From assembly GCF_963576545.1 (NCBI RefSeq), contig NC_083656.1, forward strand, positions 10,442,893 through 10,506,892: DNA of 64,000 nucleotides, read 5' to 3'. A model generated the notes under the pieces. The model did no database searches. It was not told the DNA's origin and saw nothing but the letters and a program-made list of their open reading frames with translations. The stretch is from Limanda limanda (taxonomy: Eukaryota; Chordata; Actinopteri; Pleuronectiformes; Pleuronectidae). Both the position numbers and the translations under genes were made by a program. Positions 24,260-35,418 of the stretch are shown here, piece by piece; position 1 is the first letter of the stretch, and each line of letters begins with the position of its first letter.

Positions 24260-26138
24260 CGGCCGACAAGGAGAAGAGAAGGTAAAAGCTGCGTGTGCAC
24301 AGATATTTTTTAAATCATCTTTGAGTGTGTTTTTGAATTTTTTTTCAAGTGCATGTTTAATTGACCTGTTTCTGTGCTGGTTTGGTCTGTGACGGAGGTG
24401 TTGAGGCCAAAGACGGTGTAATCACACTGAGCGAATATACTTGAACTTAAACGATAACCACAGTGCGGTGCTCGTCTCCCCAGCTAGTTCATCTGGAGTG
24501 GAACGGAATAACTATTCAAATCCTTATAGATTGAAGAATTGAAAAAATGAAAAGGGTCAAACTCTAGATACAAATTTAATAAAAACTATCAGCAGCATAC
24601 TTTTTTTTTTTTTAAATGTGACCTATAACCTTTAAATGGAGTTTCCTTACTGAAGCATAATATGCTTCCCTACATGTTGAGAAATTTTCAAAATGTCACT
24701 GTGTCATCAACTGAAATATGACTCATCCAAGTTCTGCAAAGTTGAAGTTTTTGAGATATGCCTGAGAAACTAAAAAAAATGCACAGTAAAAAAACCGGAA
24801 AAATTACAGAAATGTAAGTTTTGACTTAACAAAATTATTACTTAATGTACCTCAGTTATAAGTCATCAAGTAAATACATTGAGTATACTGCCATTTCTCC
24901 AATTCTCCCTTTGGAAGGTCATTTAATCATTTGTAATAATTGTATAAAAAGAATTGTATGTCTCAAGTGCATTTAGTATTTTAAGTTGTGCACTGCATGA
25001 AAAGGGAATTCATAATTCTAACTGGGATCATAACAATTCCTTAATCAGCCCAAACAGTGTCACGGTCCCACTATATTCATATAATAACACGTGGTATGAA
25101 GTGATTTATTGTACGACTTATATATTTATAAATATTCATATTTTTTTTTTTTTTTTTTTTAAGGTTTCCTATTATTTGCCTTACATTTTTAAGTTTTGAT
25201 GTTAAGCACCTTGCAGCTGTATTTTGAAAGGTGCTGTTTATATCAAGTTTATTGTTGTTGTTATTATTATTACAATTATTGTTATGTATTATAAACATAC
25301 CTGTGTGCAGGGCGATCAGCCGAGAGGCGGCCAGAAAGAGACGTCAGGTGGAGTCTGAGGTGTTTGGAGATTTATCTCGGCTGCTGCCTCTCCAACCGTC
25401 GGTCCGAGCCAACCTGGACAAGCCCTCTGTCATCCGCCTCACTCTCAGCTACATACGCATGCACACACTGCTCAAAGGTAACACAAGTCATCACGGACAT
25501 TTCACACCATCCCTCATACAACACCTACCAAAAAACCATTGTTCTTTAAATTATAGATACAAAAACTTTAGTAAATAAACATCCTAACGAAAAATAATGT
25601 TAATCAATATCTGCTTTAGTAACAATGCTTCTCTGCAAAACTTCTGCTTTGGATGAACCAGACATTTTCCACTGGGTGATTAACATCAAGTTGTTGATGT
25701 AAGCTGTGTAACGTGTGTTATAGCACCTGGACTACACACGCGCACACACCACATCCTTTGTGCACAGTTCCCCATAAACACAAACCCACTGTAGAACAGA
25801 ACAGAAACATTTCCCATGAAATGAACAAAATGTTCACATCAGAATCAACTGAATCTCTAAATCTAATTTCTTTTATCTTCTGTCCCTGACCCTCAGTGAA
25901 CTCTGCGACAGAGGCAGAGACCAGTCAGAGTGTACAATATGGCGACGTGTTGGAAGGTGGAGAGGAAGTGTGTGACGGAGGACGAGAAGAGGGGGAGAAA
26001 GACACGGAGGAAGCCGAGGCCTCGGGGGAGACAAGTCTGCATCTGAGCATCCTGGAGGGATTTCTGATGGTTTTATCCTCTGAGGGAGACATGGTCTACC
26101 TGTCAGACAATGTCAGCAAATACATGGGCTTGACACAG

Positions 26139-26206
<68 letters not shown>

Positions 26207-28417
26207 GCGCCTGTAATAACATTTAAATGTATCTATATGAAACTTGCTCTGGTTTACATTTAGGAATCTGGATTTAAAGACTAACATACTTTATGTTTTC
26301 TGACAGACCGAGTTGATGGGACACAATATTTTTGACTTTATTCACCCCTCTGACCGCGAAGAAATCAGATCTAATCTACAGCTGATGTCAGGTGTGTGTG
26401 TGTGGGATCAATAGTGTTATTTTTTGCAGATTTAAATTGTATAGCTCTGTAAATTGCCTGTTTTTTAGAGGGACTTTGGAGAGCTGCCACCAGGACTTTC
26501 GTCCTGAGGATAAAAAGCACTCTGACCCAAAGAGGAAGAAGCGCCAACCTCAAATCAGCGACGTGGAAGGTTGGTGAGAAACTGCCACAAAAGACTTTCC
26601 CTTTGTTTCCCTCTTCCTGGGACTCTTGAACATCACAAACCGTATCTGATGGTCTTCATCGTCTGCTTTTTCATCTTCTGTGTGGCTTTATAGGTTCTGC
26701 ACTGTCAGGGTCGAGTGATGGTGTGTTCAGCTCCCTCCGCGGGGTCCTGCCTGCTGCTCACCTGCCAACCTCTGCCCCTGTCTCACACACTCCTCAGCAC
26801 ACACACCTTCACCAGCCAGCACAGCATGGACATGAGGTTCACGCACTGTGACCAGAGGTGAATCACACGGACACATCTACACTATTTACAAGCATTTAAG
26901 AATTTATTACAACGGGCAGGCTTTTGTTCAAAATATAACAAAAGCCTGTTCCCCTGTTCAAATATAACATAAAAAACTGATGTAATAATATGTTAAAAGT
27001 AAGAAGGAGCTCTGAACACTGCATGACTTGTTTAGGAGTAAGTGCCATTTTCAACATAATGTAATCAATTAGAAATTCTTTTAAAATTATAAATCTCACA
27101 AGGCTTGTCACTTTTTATTCGGCATCCGTGCTGCACGGATATTTACAGGTTTTAGTTTCAAGTTTCAATGCAAACCGTAGCAGACTTTCTGCAGCAGAGT
27201 GGATTCCACAGACATTTTAATTACTTATAACCTATCACTACAAGTCACATGCAGTATTAAGGTATTATTGTAAAGAAGTTTGGGGTTAAATTTTCTCTCA
27301 GTAAACTTTAAACATTACACACGGTGGCTTCACTGAGGATCTAAAACAAGCAAACACTGAATATATGATGCAGAGAGTCAAATAAGTCGGTTCAACGTCC
27401 CCCAAGCTACTTGAAGTGACAAACTCAATGTTTTAAGTGAAATTCAAACAAAAAAATCTTTCAGAACTAAGGCTGATTCTGAACAAGTAAAAGAGACTGC
27501 ATGTGACTCATTAGACTAACTCTTTAAGCCAGTATTTAGTGGAATAGATTCATACTTGTTACTGCTATAAATATTAGAAAAAGTGAGTAAATAAGAACTA
27601 AATAGTCAGTAAATATATATTGTTTTTTTATTATTATTATTGTTTTTCTTATGTGTGGTGTATTTATTGTGTTTTCATATTTCTATGTTCATTGTATGCA
27701 CCAATAACCAGAGCAAATTCCAGGTAGGTGTTAACCTACTTGGCAATAAATACCTTCTGATTCTGATTCTGATTCTTTGTGTTTTTGTGTTTGTGCAGAG
27801 TGACTTTGCTTTTAGGCTACAGTCCTGTCGAGCTGCTCGGTCGTTCCATTTACGATCTCTGTCACACACTGGACACAGACTGTCTGACCAAGAATCACCT
27901 GAACCGTGAGTAGTGATGCACACAAACAGAACAAAAAACTCCACAAACACGTTGCCCGCCTGGTTTGACCTTTACCTCTGTCCCTCTGCAGTGTGTTTTA
28001 AGAGCCAGTCGGTCAGCGGTCAGTACAGGATGCTGGTGAGAGGTGGAGGTTACGTCTGGGTGGAGAGTCACTGCGCCGTCATCCCCAGTGTCCGAGCTTC
28101 CAAGTCCAGGCCCCGCTCGTACCAGCCTCTCTGCATCCTCTGTGTTACCTACATCCTCAGGTAAGTGTGTATTCTAGTTATTGTTTCCTCTTTGGGACCC
28201 ACTCCAGTGTAAGTACTTATCTTGTCAGGACTGGGGACCTAATTGGGAACAAGGCTTGGCACCGTATGAGGCAAAACCTCATTCTTGAGGTCCTGGTTAG
28301 GGTCAGGGGTAAATTGTTTTTTTGTGAATTGTGGTTTCTCTTGTGTCTTACAGTGGAGTGGAGGAGCCGTCCCTGCAACTCTCTTTGGACCAGACTATCA
28401 ACAGATATCACAGCTGA
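24256..28417 (+). CDS. epas1-like: Truncated HIF-2alpha (EPAS1)-like bHLH-PAS protein
   Basis: Hypoxia-inducible factor alpha-type protein of 374 residues, predicted to pair with ARNT in the nucleus. Exons: 24256-24281, 25311-25477, 25897-26138, 26307-26391, 26469-26569, 26694-26857, 27799-27905, 27992-28160, 28354-28417. All phases close and every intron is GT-AG. Exon 1 reads MTADKEKRR, the EPAS1 start. bHLH about 9-62 with core SREAARKRR; acidic linker about 70-110; PAS-A about 112-205 ([40 protein letters not shown]); PAS-B about 235-350 ([35 protein letters not shown]). Exon 9 stops after [11 protein letters not shown], where family members (over 800 residues) continue into the oxygen-degradation and activation regions. 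No LAP-type hydroxylation motif was found downstream. Next to prkce, as EPAS1 is in mammals. It could be a decaying duplicate, but the intact frame and splice sites argue for a functional gene. Confidence 0.92.
25141..25160. repeat. Poly-T tract
   Basis: A run of about 20 T in intron 1 of the HIF-alpha gene, about 150 bp before the exon 2 acceptor. Confidence 0.9.
26140..26204. repeat. (CA)n abutting the exon 3 splice donor
   Basis: An AC run of about 65 bp begins at the second base of the intron, directly after CAG|G at 26138. The donor is therefore GTACACAC and lies inside the microsatellite. See the finding on CA repeats at splice donors. Confidence 0.95.
27640..27778 (+). mobile_element. 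3' tail of a non-LTR retrotransposon
   Basis: The stretch ends in 'TTGGCAATAAATACC' followed by a short tandem CTGATT/TTCTGA repeat, which is typical of L2/CR1-type LINE tails in fish. It lies in the ~940-bp intron between HIF-alpha exons 6 and 7. Only the 3' end is present and there is no coding capacity. Confidence 0.6.
28190..28312. repeat. Interspersed repeat fragment
   Basis: The phrases 'CAGGACTGGGGACCTAATTGGGA' in shortened form, 'GAGGCAAAACCTCATTCTTG' and 'GGTCCTGGTTAGGGTCAGGG' resemble a fish repeat. It fills most of the last intron of the HIF-alpha gene. The family is not named. Confidence 0.4.
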
Positions 28418-28941
28418 AAATGTATTAACAGTGGTTCTGTAGAAAAACAACAATCGGCTCGTATACTTCCTTCCGTTAAATGATTTCTGTCGAGATAGCT
28501 TTGATCAAATATAAGAGTTTCTCACTCAAACTGAGGTGCTGTCTTCTGATATTTCTCACTTTGCAATTTTTGATTTGCACGTTGCCGGAAATATTTAAAC
28601 AATCTGAGGTGTTGGTTTCCACCAGACGCTTCAACAGAACCTGAGGAAGAAAACGACTTATTCTTAGTGGTTTGTAGTTTTGGTATTGCAGTGGGCGAAT
28701 TTTTTTTACTTTTTACTACTCAAACTGTTTTGCATAAGAGTTGCAGTGGCACGACACCTGTCTTCCGCAAAGAGAAAGTGAAAGTTAAAGGTGCAGACTG
28801 TGATTAAAGTGGAGCTGAAACAGGCAGTTTGACTTTTTACTGACCGCCCTGGGCCTGACCCTACTTCCTCTGAGGTTTCCTCCTGGGCCACCTGACACTG
28901 TGCGTGACATCTGACTGTGAGGCACAGACACATTGTACAGT

Positions 28942-29160
28942 AGACACACACGTAGACACACACACGCACACACGCACACACACACACACACACACACACT
29001 GAGTATATATGGGGAGATATGCATTCTGCTGATGATGAGATGTGAGCAGACAGAAGTCAAAGCCGCAGCTTCCTGATTAAACGTTCAAGACGAAAGTTCT
29101 CGTGGGAACTGCTTGAACTTTTTACCTTTTGGCCTCTGAATGCACACACACACACACACT

Positions 29161-29212
<52 letters not shown>

Positions 29213-29224
29213 AACACACACACA
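28942..29224. repeat. Two CA-rich microsatellite clusters
   Basis: Interrupted (CA)n at 28942-28999 and again at 29142-29224, the latter broken regularly by CAAA, separated by about 140 bp of unique DNA. Confidence 0.9.
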
Positions 29225-30256
29225 AGCACATGCATAAACGTGCACAAACACAAACTTTGAAACTAAATTGAAAGCAACCTGAAAATACAAATGCATTACA
29301 ACAATAAGTATGTATGATAAAAAAAAGTCATAACAACTTGTGTATTTACTGACATAACAACACAACTTGAGTTAAACAAATGTAAATTGTGCCTAATAAT
29401 GACTTTAATAATGTAACTACATTAATAGGAACATAAATTCTATATATACATTTAATAATGCATTCAATTCTACTATTGCACATAAATGTGCTTTAATGAT
29501 AGTTTGTGTGTAAGGATTTTTATTTGGGTGTCACTCAGTAGGAACCTCAGTTTGAGTGAAAAGGCTGTGAACCCGAGTGGATTTATTTGCTCACCTTCAC
29601 TGTGATGCAGGCAGACTACAGCATGCAGGGAAAAGATCTTGCTCCATCTAGTGTTCAACTGGTGTCAGTAAAACATAGCGGCCATGTTCCTCCAGTCAGT
29701 TTTGCTTAGATGCAAATAACTGATTAGATCTCCACTCACTTCCAAGGTGTTCAGAGACAAAAACAAGTCTAAAGAAGAGAAAACTCCAGTAAAGACAATT
29801 TAGTATTTACATTTTTTTTTGTTGCTCACCAAGGTCCTTTGCTCTTGTCCCATAGACAGGACTTGACATGTGGGTTCGACTTTTCTGTTTCTGAACAATC
29901 AGACAACTAATGGTTTATCTCATAGGTCATGTCACTGCAGGACTTGAAAACAAATATAGAAAAATGTGCTCTACAAAAGCAAATTCAAAAGTCTAAACCA
30001 TCTCAGGATTCAGATCTGTGTGGATTTGATTTTATTTGCGATTACTATTTTAACTTTTTATTCATAGAGAAAAAACATTGTAAATACAGTTGAAAGTGCA
30101 AATGCATAATACATCAAATCAATTAAAAATGGCACAATTCTGGTTTGTAATCTAATCAGCAACTTTGATTAAAAACCTGAAATCAAACTGACAGGTGAAT
30201 ACTGACAACCCTAACCTCTAAATCAATATAATATAACCAATTAGAATATGCATTAA

Positions 30257-30742
30257 AGGGACTCTTACCTTTGTTGCATTTGAGAATTACAGCACATTCA
30301 AATCATCCCGCCTTCCTCCAATGCCCCACCCCCTCGTTCCCATCCGCGGTGTTTTTTTGAAGAAACTTTATTTACAAGCAGACTTACAATCTACTGCCTC
30401 CGCGCACGCACGTGAGTTTTTGTTTACCAAAGCAATGGATTCGGTAAGTTATATACATTTACATTCACATGCCTTGATGACGTGGGCCCGAATGCGCCAC
30501 AAGAAGCAGACGGAAAACCTGCATGTCCATGCAGCAAACAGACAGGTCTGTCGGCCAATAAGGTCCTTCGGTCCGAAGAATTTTATTGGTTGAAGTTTTC
30601 ACTAAATATTATGAGAGTGAAATAATTGTTTGTTTTTACTCCTGGTGGGTCTGTCTTGCATTTTAGAGTGTCATTACCTTATTAATACCAATTTAACCTT
30701 ATCCAAAAAAAGTGTAAAAATGCAACAAAGGTAAGAGTCCCT
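30257..30742. mobile_element. TTAA-type MITE with perfect 25-bp inverted termini
   Basis: A 486-bp element. The left end begins AGGGACTCTTACC at 30257 and the right end finishes as its exact reverse complement at 30742. The termini match over 25 of 25 bases. A TTAA duplication flanks both sides (30253-30256 and 30743-30746). TTAA targets are used by the piggyBac and Kolobok superfamilies, and the purine-first terminus fits Kolobok better. No transposase is encoded, so it is non-autonomous. The interior is unusually GC-rich for a MITE and contains CCAAT boxes and two ACGTG cores. Confidence 0.9.
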
Positions 30743-31565
30743 TTAAAATCTGCATAAAGTAAAGTTTACAGCATGTGTTTATTTTGCAATAATCTGAATT
30801 GATTTTAGACATGATCCTAATTATAACATTTCAATCCAGGTAATAAAATGTGTAACACTAGACGATAGAACCTGTCCAGGGTATGACCTTCCTCTTGTGT
30901 CAGCTGGGATAAGTGTTAGATAATAAATGAATAAGGTTCTAGATGATAAAGATTCAATCAATCATACAGATTGACAGATGTACATTTGTTTCTAAAGATG
31001 ATCAAAAAGCATGAGTTGAGTCTTTCTAGATTTAAATTTGACCCAGTACGGTCTGACTTAGTTTTATGGGTTAATCTCCTATTTGAATTGCTTTGTTTAT
31101 TCTTTGACCTTGAATTTCTACTGATCATAATAAATATAATAATGTGAACTCGCTGCTCTGTTGAAAGGGAATAAAAGACGCTTGTTGACAGTAATCGTAT
31201 AATCACAGCTGAAAGTTTAGCCTAAGGGAAAGGAAACAACTTGTGAAAATGTTCTTCCCCCACGATCAAAGAAATCCTCTTCATTAACTCGGCTTTAGAA
31301 AATAAAAAATGTCATCCTGTGGGATTAATTTTCTAAACTTCTATTTGGAACCTCTTTTGTTTTGTTTGACCATGCAGACGGTTTTCAAGGTGACCCTGGT
31401 GTAGTTGTGTTGTTGAAGGAATCTGTGTCCGGGAGTTGTCTCAGAAGCCTGAACGCTCCAGTATGACCCAGTATGAGGCGGACTGGGAGGAGGTCACAGG
31501 GGGGTGTTTTTTCTCTTCTTTCAATTTTGCTCTAACCACCAGCTCCCAAAAAACTTTCACAGCCT

Positions 31566-31703
<138 letters not shown>

Positions 31704-32449
31704 GCACAGAACAACAGTGTGTTCCTCCAAGCATTTTCAGTGAAAACAACATGTGACCTGACTCATCAGGCCCGTGCTGAAGTCACCTCCCCTCCATGTT
31801 CCCTCTGCTGTTCACTCCTCTCCTCCCCCAGTCACACCCCTATGGTTGGGTGGGTGTTGTCCGGCTGTGAGCCAATGGCATGACAGCGCTCCCCCACTGA
31901 AGTCCAAGCATGATAAATGAAAAAAGTGTGTGTGGTAGAGTTAAAGAGAGCAAAACACAGAGGGGTGGGGAATGTGCAAATTATGTTATTAAAGATACAC
32001 GTGCAGGTAAATACAGGCGGGCAATAAAATGAGTCAAAGGCCACTGAATTGCTCATTGTTTAGTAATATAATTATTAATGCAGCCATTGTTTTATTATGG
32101 TTTTAATACGAGATTGTTTCTGGATAGAGAGTGGGTGGAAAAACACCGAGTCGATGGAGATTGACCTGTGGTGCAGAGTGCGAAGTCCTTTGACTGATGG
32201 TTGACATGACAAGAGAAAACAGGTTGGGTCCTTTTACAAGCAGACGCATTCATAAGAACCAGCTCAAGAACTTAGTGTAGGATTTCTGCATGACTAGAGA
32301 CAAAGCATGTGTATTTATAGCACCGCGACAATTCAAATATAGGCTCTATACTGTATATTAGATAAGAGATTACAGTGGGGGGAAATAAAATAGAATAAAA
32401 TTAGATAAGTGAGAACATTTTATACATAAATATGAAATAATGTTAAATG

Positions 32450-32860
32450 GACTATCTATTTTAGAGTACAAGTCGCATTCACCTATTCACCCACACATCC
32501 ACAGAATGCTTCGATCACACGCTCAGGACAGCTGTCAGGGGCCATTTTAGATTCAGTATCTTACTCAAGGACACTTGTGGAATGCAGACTGGAGGTGCAC
32601 CATCGTTAAGTTAGTGTACGACCCTCTTTACCTCCTGAGCCACAGTTGCTCAGGAACATAAAGGAGAAGGAGAGAAGGGTAGATGGTCTGTACCACTCAA
32701 AGCGCTTTACAGTACAGTTTTTGCCATTCACACACACAACAGTGCAGCGTGTAGCACGTGTAGCACTTTCTCTATGAGAAGGGACAACTTAGGGTTCAAG
32801 GACGCTTTGGCATGTTGAATGGGGAGGACTGGAATCGAACCGCTGATCTTTTGTTGTTCT
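32450..32860. repeat. Degenerate fish interspersed repeat
   Basis: Phrases such as 'CACTCAAAGCGCTTTACAGT', 'GCCATTCACACACACA', 'CTCCTGAGCCACAG' and 'GGAGGACTGGAATCGAACC' are those of a common fish repeat. The order suggests two partial, possibly nested copies (about 32450-32640 and 32690-32860). Confidence 0.5.
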
Positions 32861-34377
32861 AGGGGTTGTCATAAGGCCGGTTTTGTGAAGATAAAATTGA
32901 GGTATGGTAGTATAGTTAAGAAAATGGGCTTAAGAATCATTAGAAAACAAAGTTGTTAATAAGACAAAGCCTCGTTGACTTTTTAAACTTTTTTTTATTG
33001 ATATTAGTTCTCAAATCTTGCAGAAGTTTTCCACGAAAACCTTCTGCTTATCTGGAAAAACTCAGCCTGAATGTTTTTATCTCCTTTCTATTAATTTATC
33101 TTGCTGAACACAGCCAAGCACTGCAATTCAAATACTGTATTGGCTAAACAAATTTTGATGATAGTTTTTTTTTTATGCAAACTAAATTGTGTGGCAACTT
33201 GCAAAGTTCAGTGTACAGACAATCTGATGCAAATTTCTGTTGCATGCAGTTTTTCTGCTGAAGCCTCTGATTGTGTGGCGTCCACCTTCTTCACTTTATG
33301 GCTGGTGTGCTCAGGATGAGGTGTGACAGGGGCTTCAGTTGTATATAAAGCTTCCGATTATCTTTACCGCTGCTTGTTATCTCCCAAAAAGGACAGAACA
33401 AACAGGCCCAATAGTATGCAGATATTATATCTTTTCTCTCTTTCGCTCGTCTGTTGCAGAATCATTGCTTTCATAATGGATATCAGCTTTTAAAAGTCAG
33501 TGATGCTCATGGCCCTTGGGTAGATTGTCTGAAAAAAGCTTCAACAACAAAGTGATAAGCTCTCCTCCGTTATTGCATTACTACCAGTGAGACTTTGCCT
33601 TGACTCTGTTCCCATTGTAATGGGTAACACGAGTTCTATTGATTGTTCTTTCCTGACATCAGAGAGACAATACAGGCTGTTCAGAGGACGCAGCTTTACA
33701 ATCCAACCATATTAACCTGCAGCACCTGGATGTACTTTAATAATATTCATGTGTGTCTAAAAATCACACTTAATGAGCCCTAAGTGACTTTTAACATTGT
33801 GCAATCATGTGTTTGTAGCACTGTTTAAGCATAGAGTATAAATGTGTATTTGTACCTGGATCTAATCTTATCTCCTGTGCAGAGTCCACGAGTGTAAGCC
33901 TAGGTCAGGGCCTTCGATCAGCCGAGCTCAGCACTGCTATCCCCTCTCTCTGTGCCATGTAGAGTGGATGACAATGCTTTCATTAACAATATGTGTGAAG
34001 TATATATATATAAATATATATATGGTGCTTAAGTATCTCAGCTGTGCTCAGAGTGTGGGAGCAGCAGATGCACAGACACGAACGTGCAACCAGAACAGAA
34101 ACTGACAGTTTTTGTTGAAAGTATTTTTGCGAATTTGTAAAATTGCTTCCACATGTTGGCAAGTGCAGAGCAGCAGATATTTACAGCGCTTAATAATTGA
34201 TGTTAGAGTGACTTGGCTCTTCTGGAAAACATTGAATTGCATGCAATGGGAGTAAAGTATAAAAAAAAAAGCTCTGCTGATTGGCTGATCAGTAGGTTGT
34301 ACCCATGATACATTGCCCCTACACTACATCAAGAGGCCTCATATGAAAATTATCTCGAGCAAGCTGGTAGTGCAGTC

Positions 34378-34381
<4 letters not shown>

Positions 34382-34462
<81 letters not shown>
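34382..34462. repeat. Compound (CT)n-(CA)n microsatellite
   Basis: A pure CT run at 34382-34410 passes directly into a CA run to 34462. Confidence 0.97.
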
Positions 34463-34464
<2 letters not shown>

Positions 34465-34879
34465 CTGCCTGGTTCCAGCTGTCTCCTAAATGCTCTCCAG
34501 CAACACCCCATTCATTCACATGCTCACCATGTGTGACCTGCTGCCCTGGATTACGCTCTCCTACTTGGTCACACATATATGCAAACACACTGAACATTTG
34601 TATGCGTGAATATTGATGCCCCACGTCACACTACATTTAGACAATACAATACATGCAAAAAAATTGTCTGCACTAAACAGCGCAGAGAACACTTTGCTGC
34701 TAAAGGACTTTGGATTCAAAACTAAGCTCAGAAAGGCAGAAATTCAGTTCAACCACTGAAGTAAAGAATTGGCTCGAGTTTCAAGTGGATGTTCATAAAT
34801 CTGAATGTCAATAATTCTAAGTCTTTATGGTCAAAATGGCAATTTTCAAGCTTAAAGTTTGCTAGTTGGTGGGTTTAGG

Positions 34880-35260
34880 GATTGTGTGTTTAGGAAATGT
34901 GTGTGTGTCTGTCAGTCAGTCCACCACTGTTATCCAGACCGAAACATTTGAACATTCTGTGCAGACATTCATGGTTCCAAGAGGTTGTGTATCACTGACT
35001 TTGGTGATTATCTGACTTTTCAGCTTATATCACCTTATAAACCTTTTACTTTATCCAGTAAAATACATTATAGTCTGCTCGATGGATCAGAACGACATTT
35101 TGCACAGATATTAAACGGATATTAGTTTAAAATAATGTCTCAATTATTCCAGTACTTTGGACCAAATACCTGCAAAAATTATGACCTTCCAATCAAGCTC
35201 AGCATAAATTGTTTCTTACTAGCAAATGTTAACATGCTGACACACTAAATAGTAAATGTG
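34880..35260. repeat. Interspersed repeat, fish family
   Basis: The stretch contains 'GTCTGTCAGTCAGTCCACCA', 'GCAGACATTCATGGTTCC', 'TGACTTTGGTGATTATCTGA' and, further on, 'GTTAACATGCTGACAC', in the order seen in a frequent non-coding fish repeat. It is decayed. Confidence 0.5.
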
Positions 35261-35358
35261 GTATCTGCACACTATCAATGTAGCCAGATCAACTACAACC
35301 ATTTATCATAGCTGCTCTTGAGGGGGGCTGATCACGCAGACACAGCGGCTCTTTTCAT

Positions 35359-35361
<3 letters not shown>

Positions 35362-35412
<51 letters not shown>
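35362..35412. repeat. (CT)25 microsatellite
   Basis: A pure CT run of about 51 bp followed by T7. It gives a Leu-Ser / Glu-Arg pseudo-ORF on either strand. Confidence 0.97.

Positions 35413-35418
<6 letters not shown>

Noticed and set aside
31436..31560. Possible extra HIF-alpha exon (SQKPERSSMTQYEADWEEVTG)
   Set aside because: There is no acceptor giving a frame consistent with the upstream exons, no similarity to degradation or activation domains, and it runs into a CA repeat.
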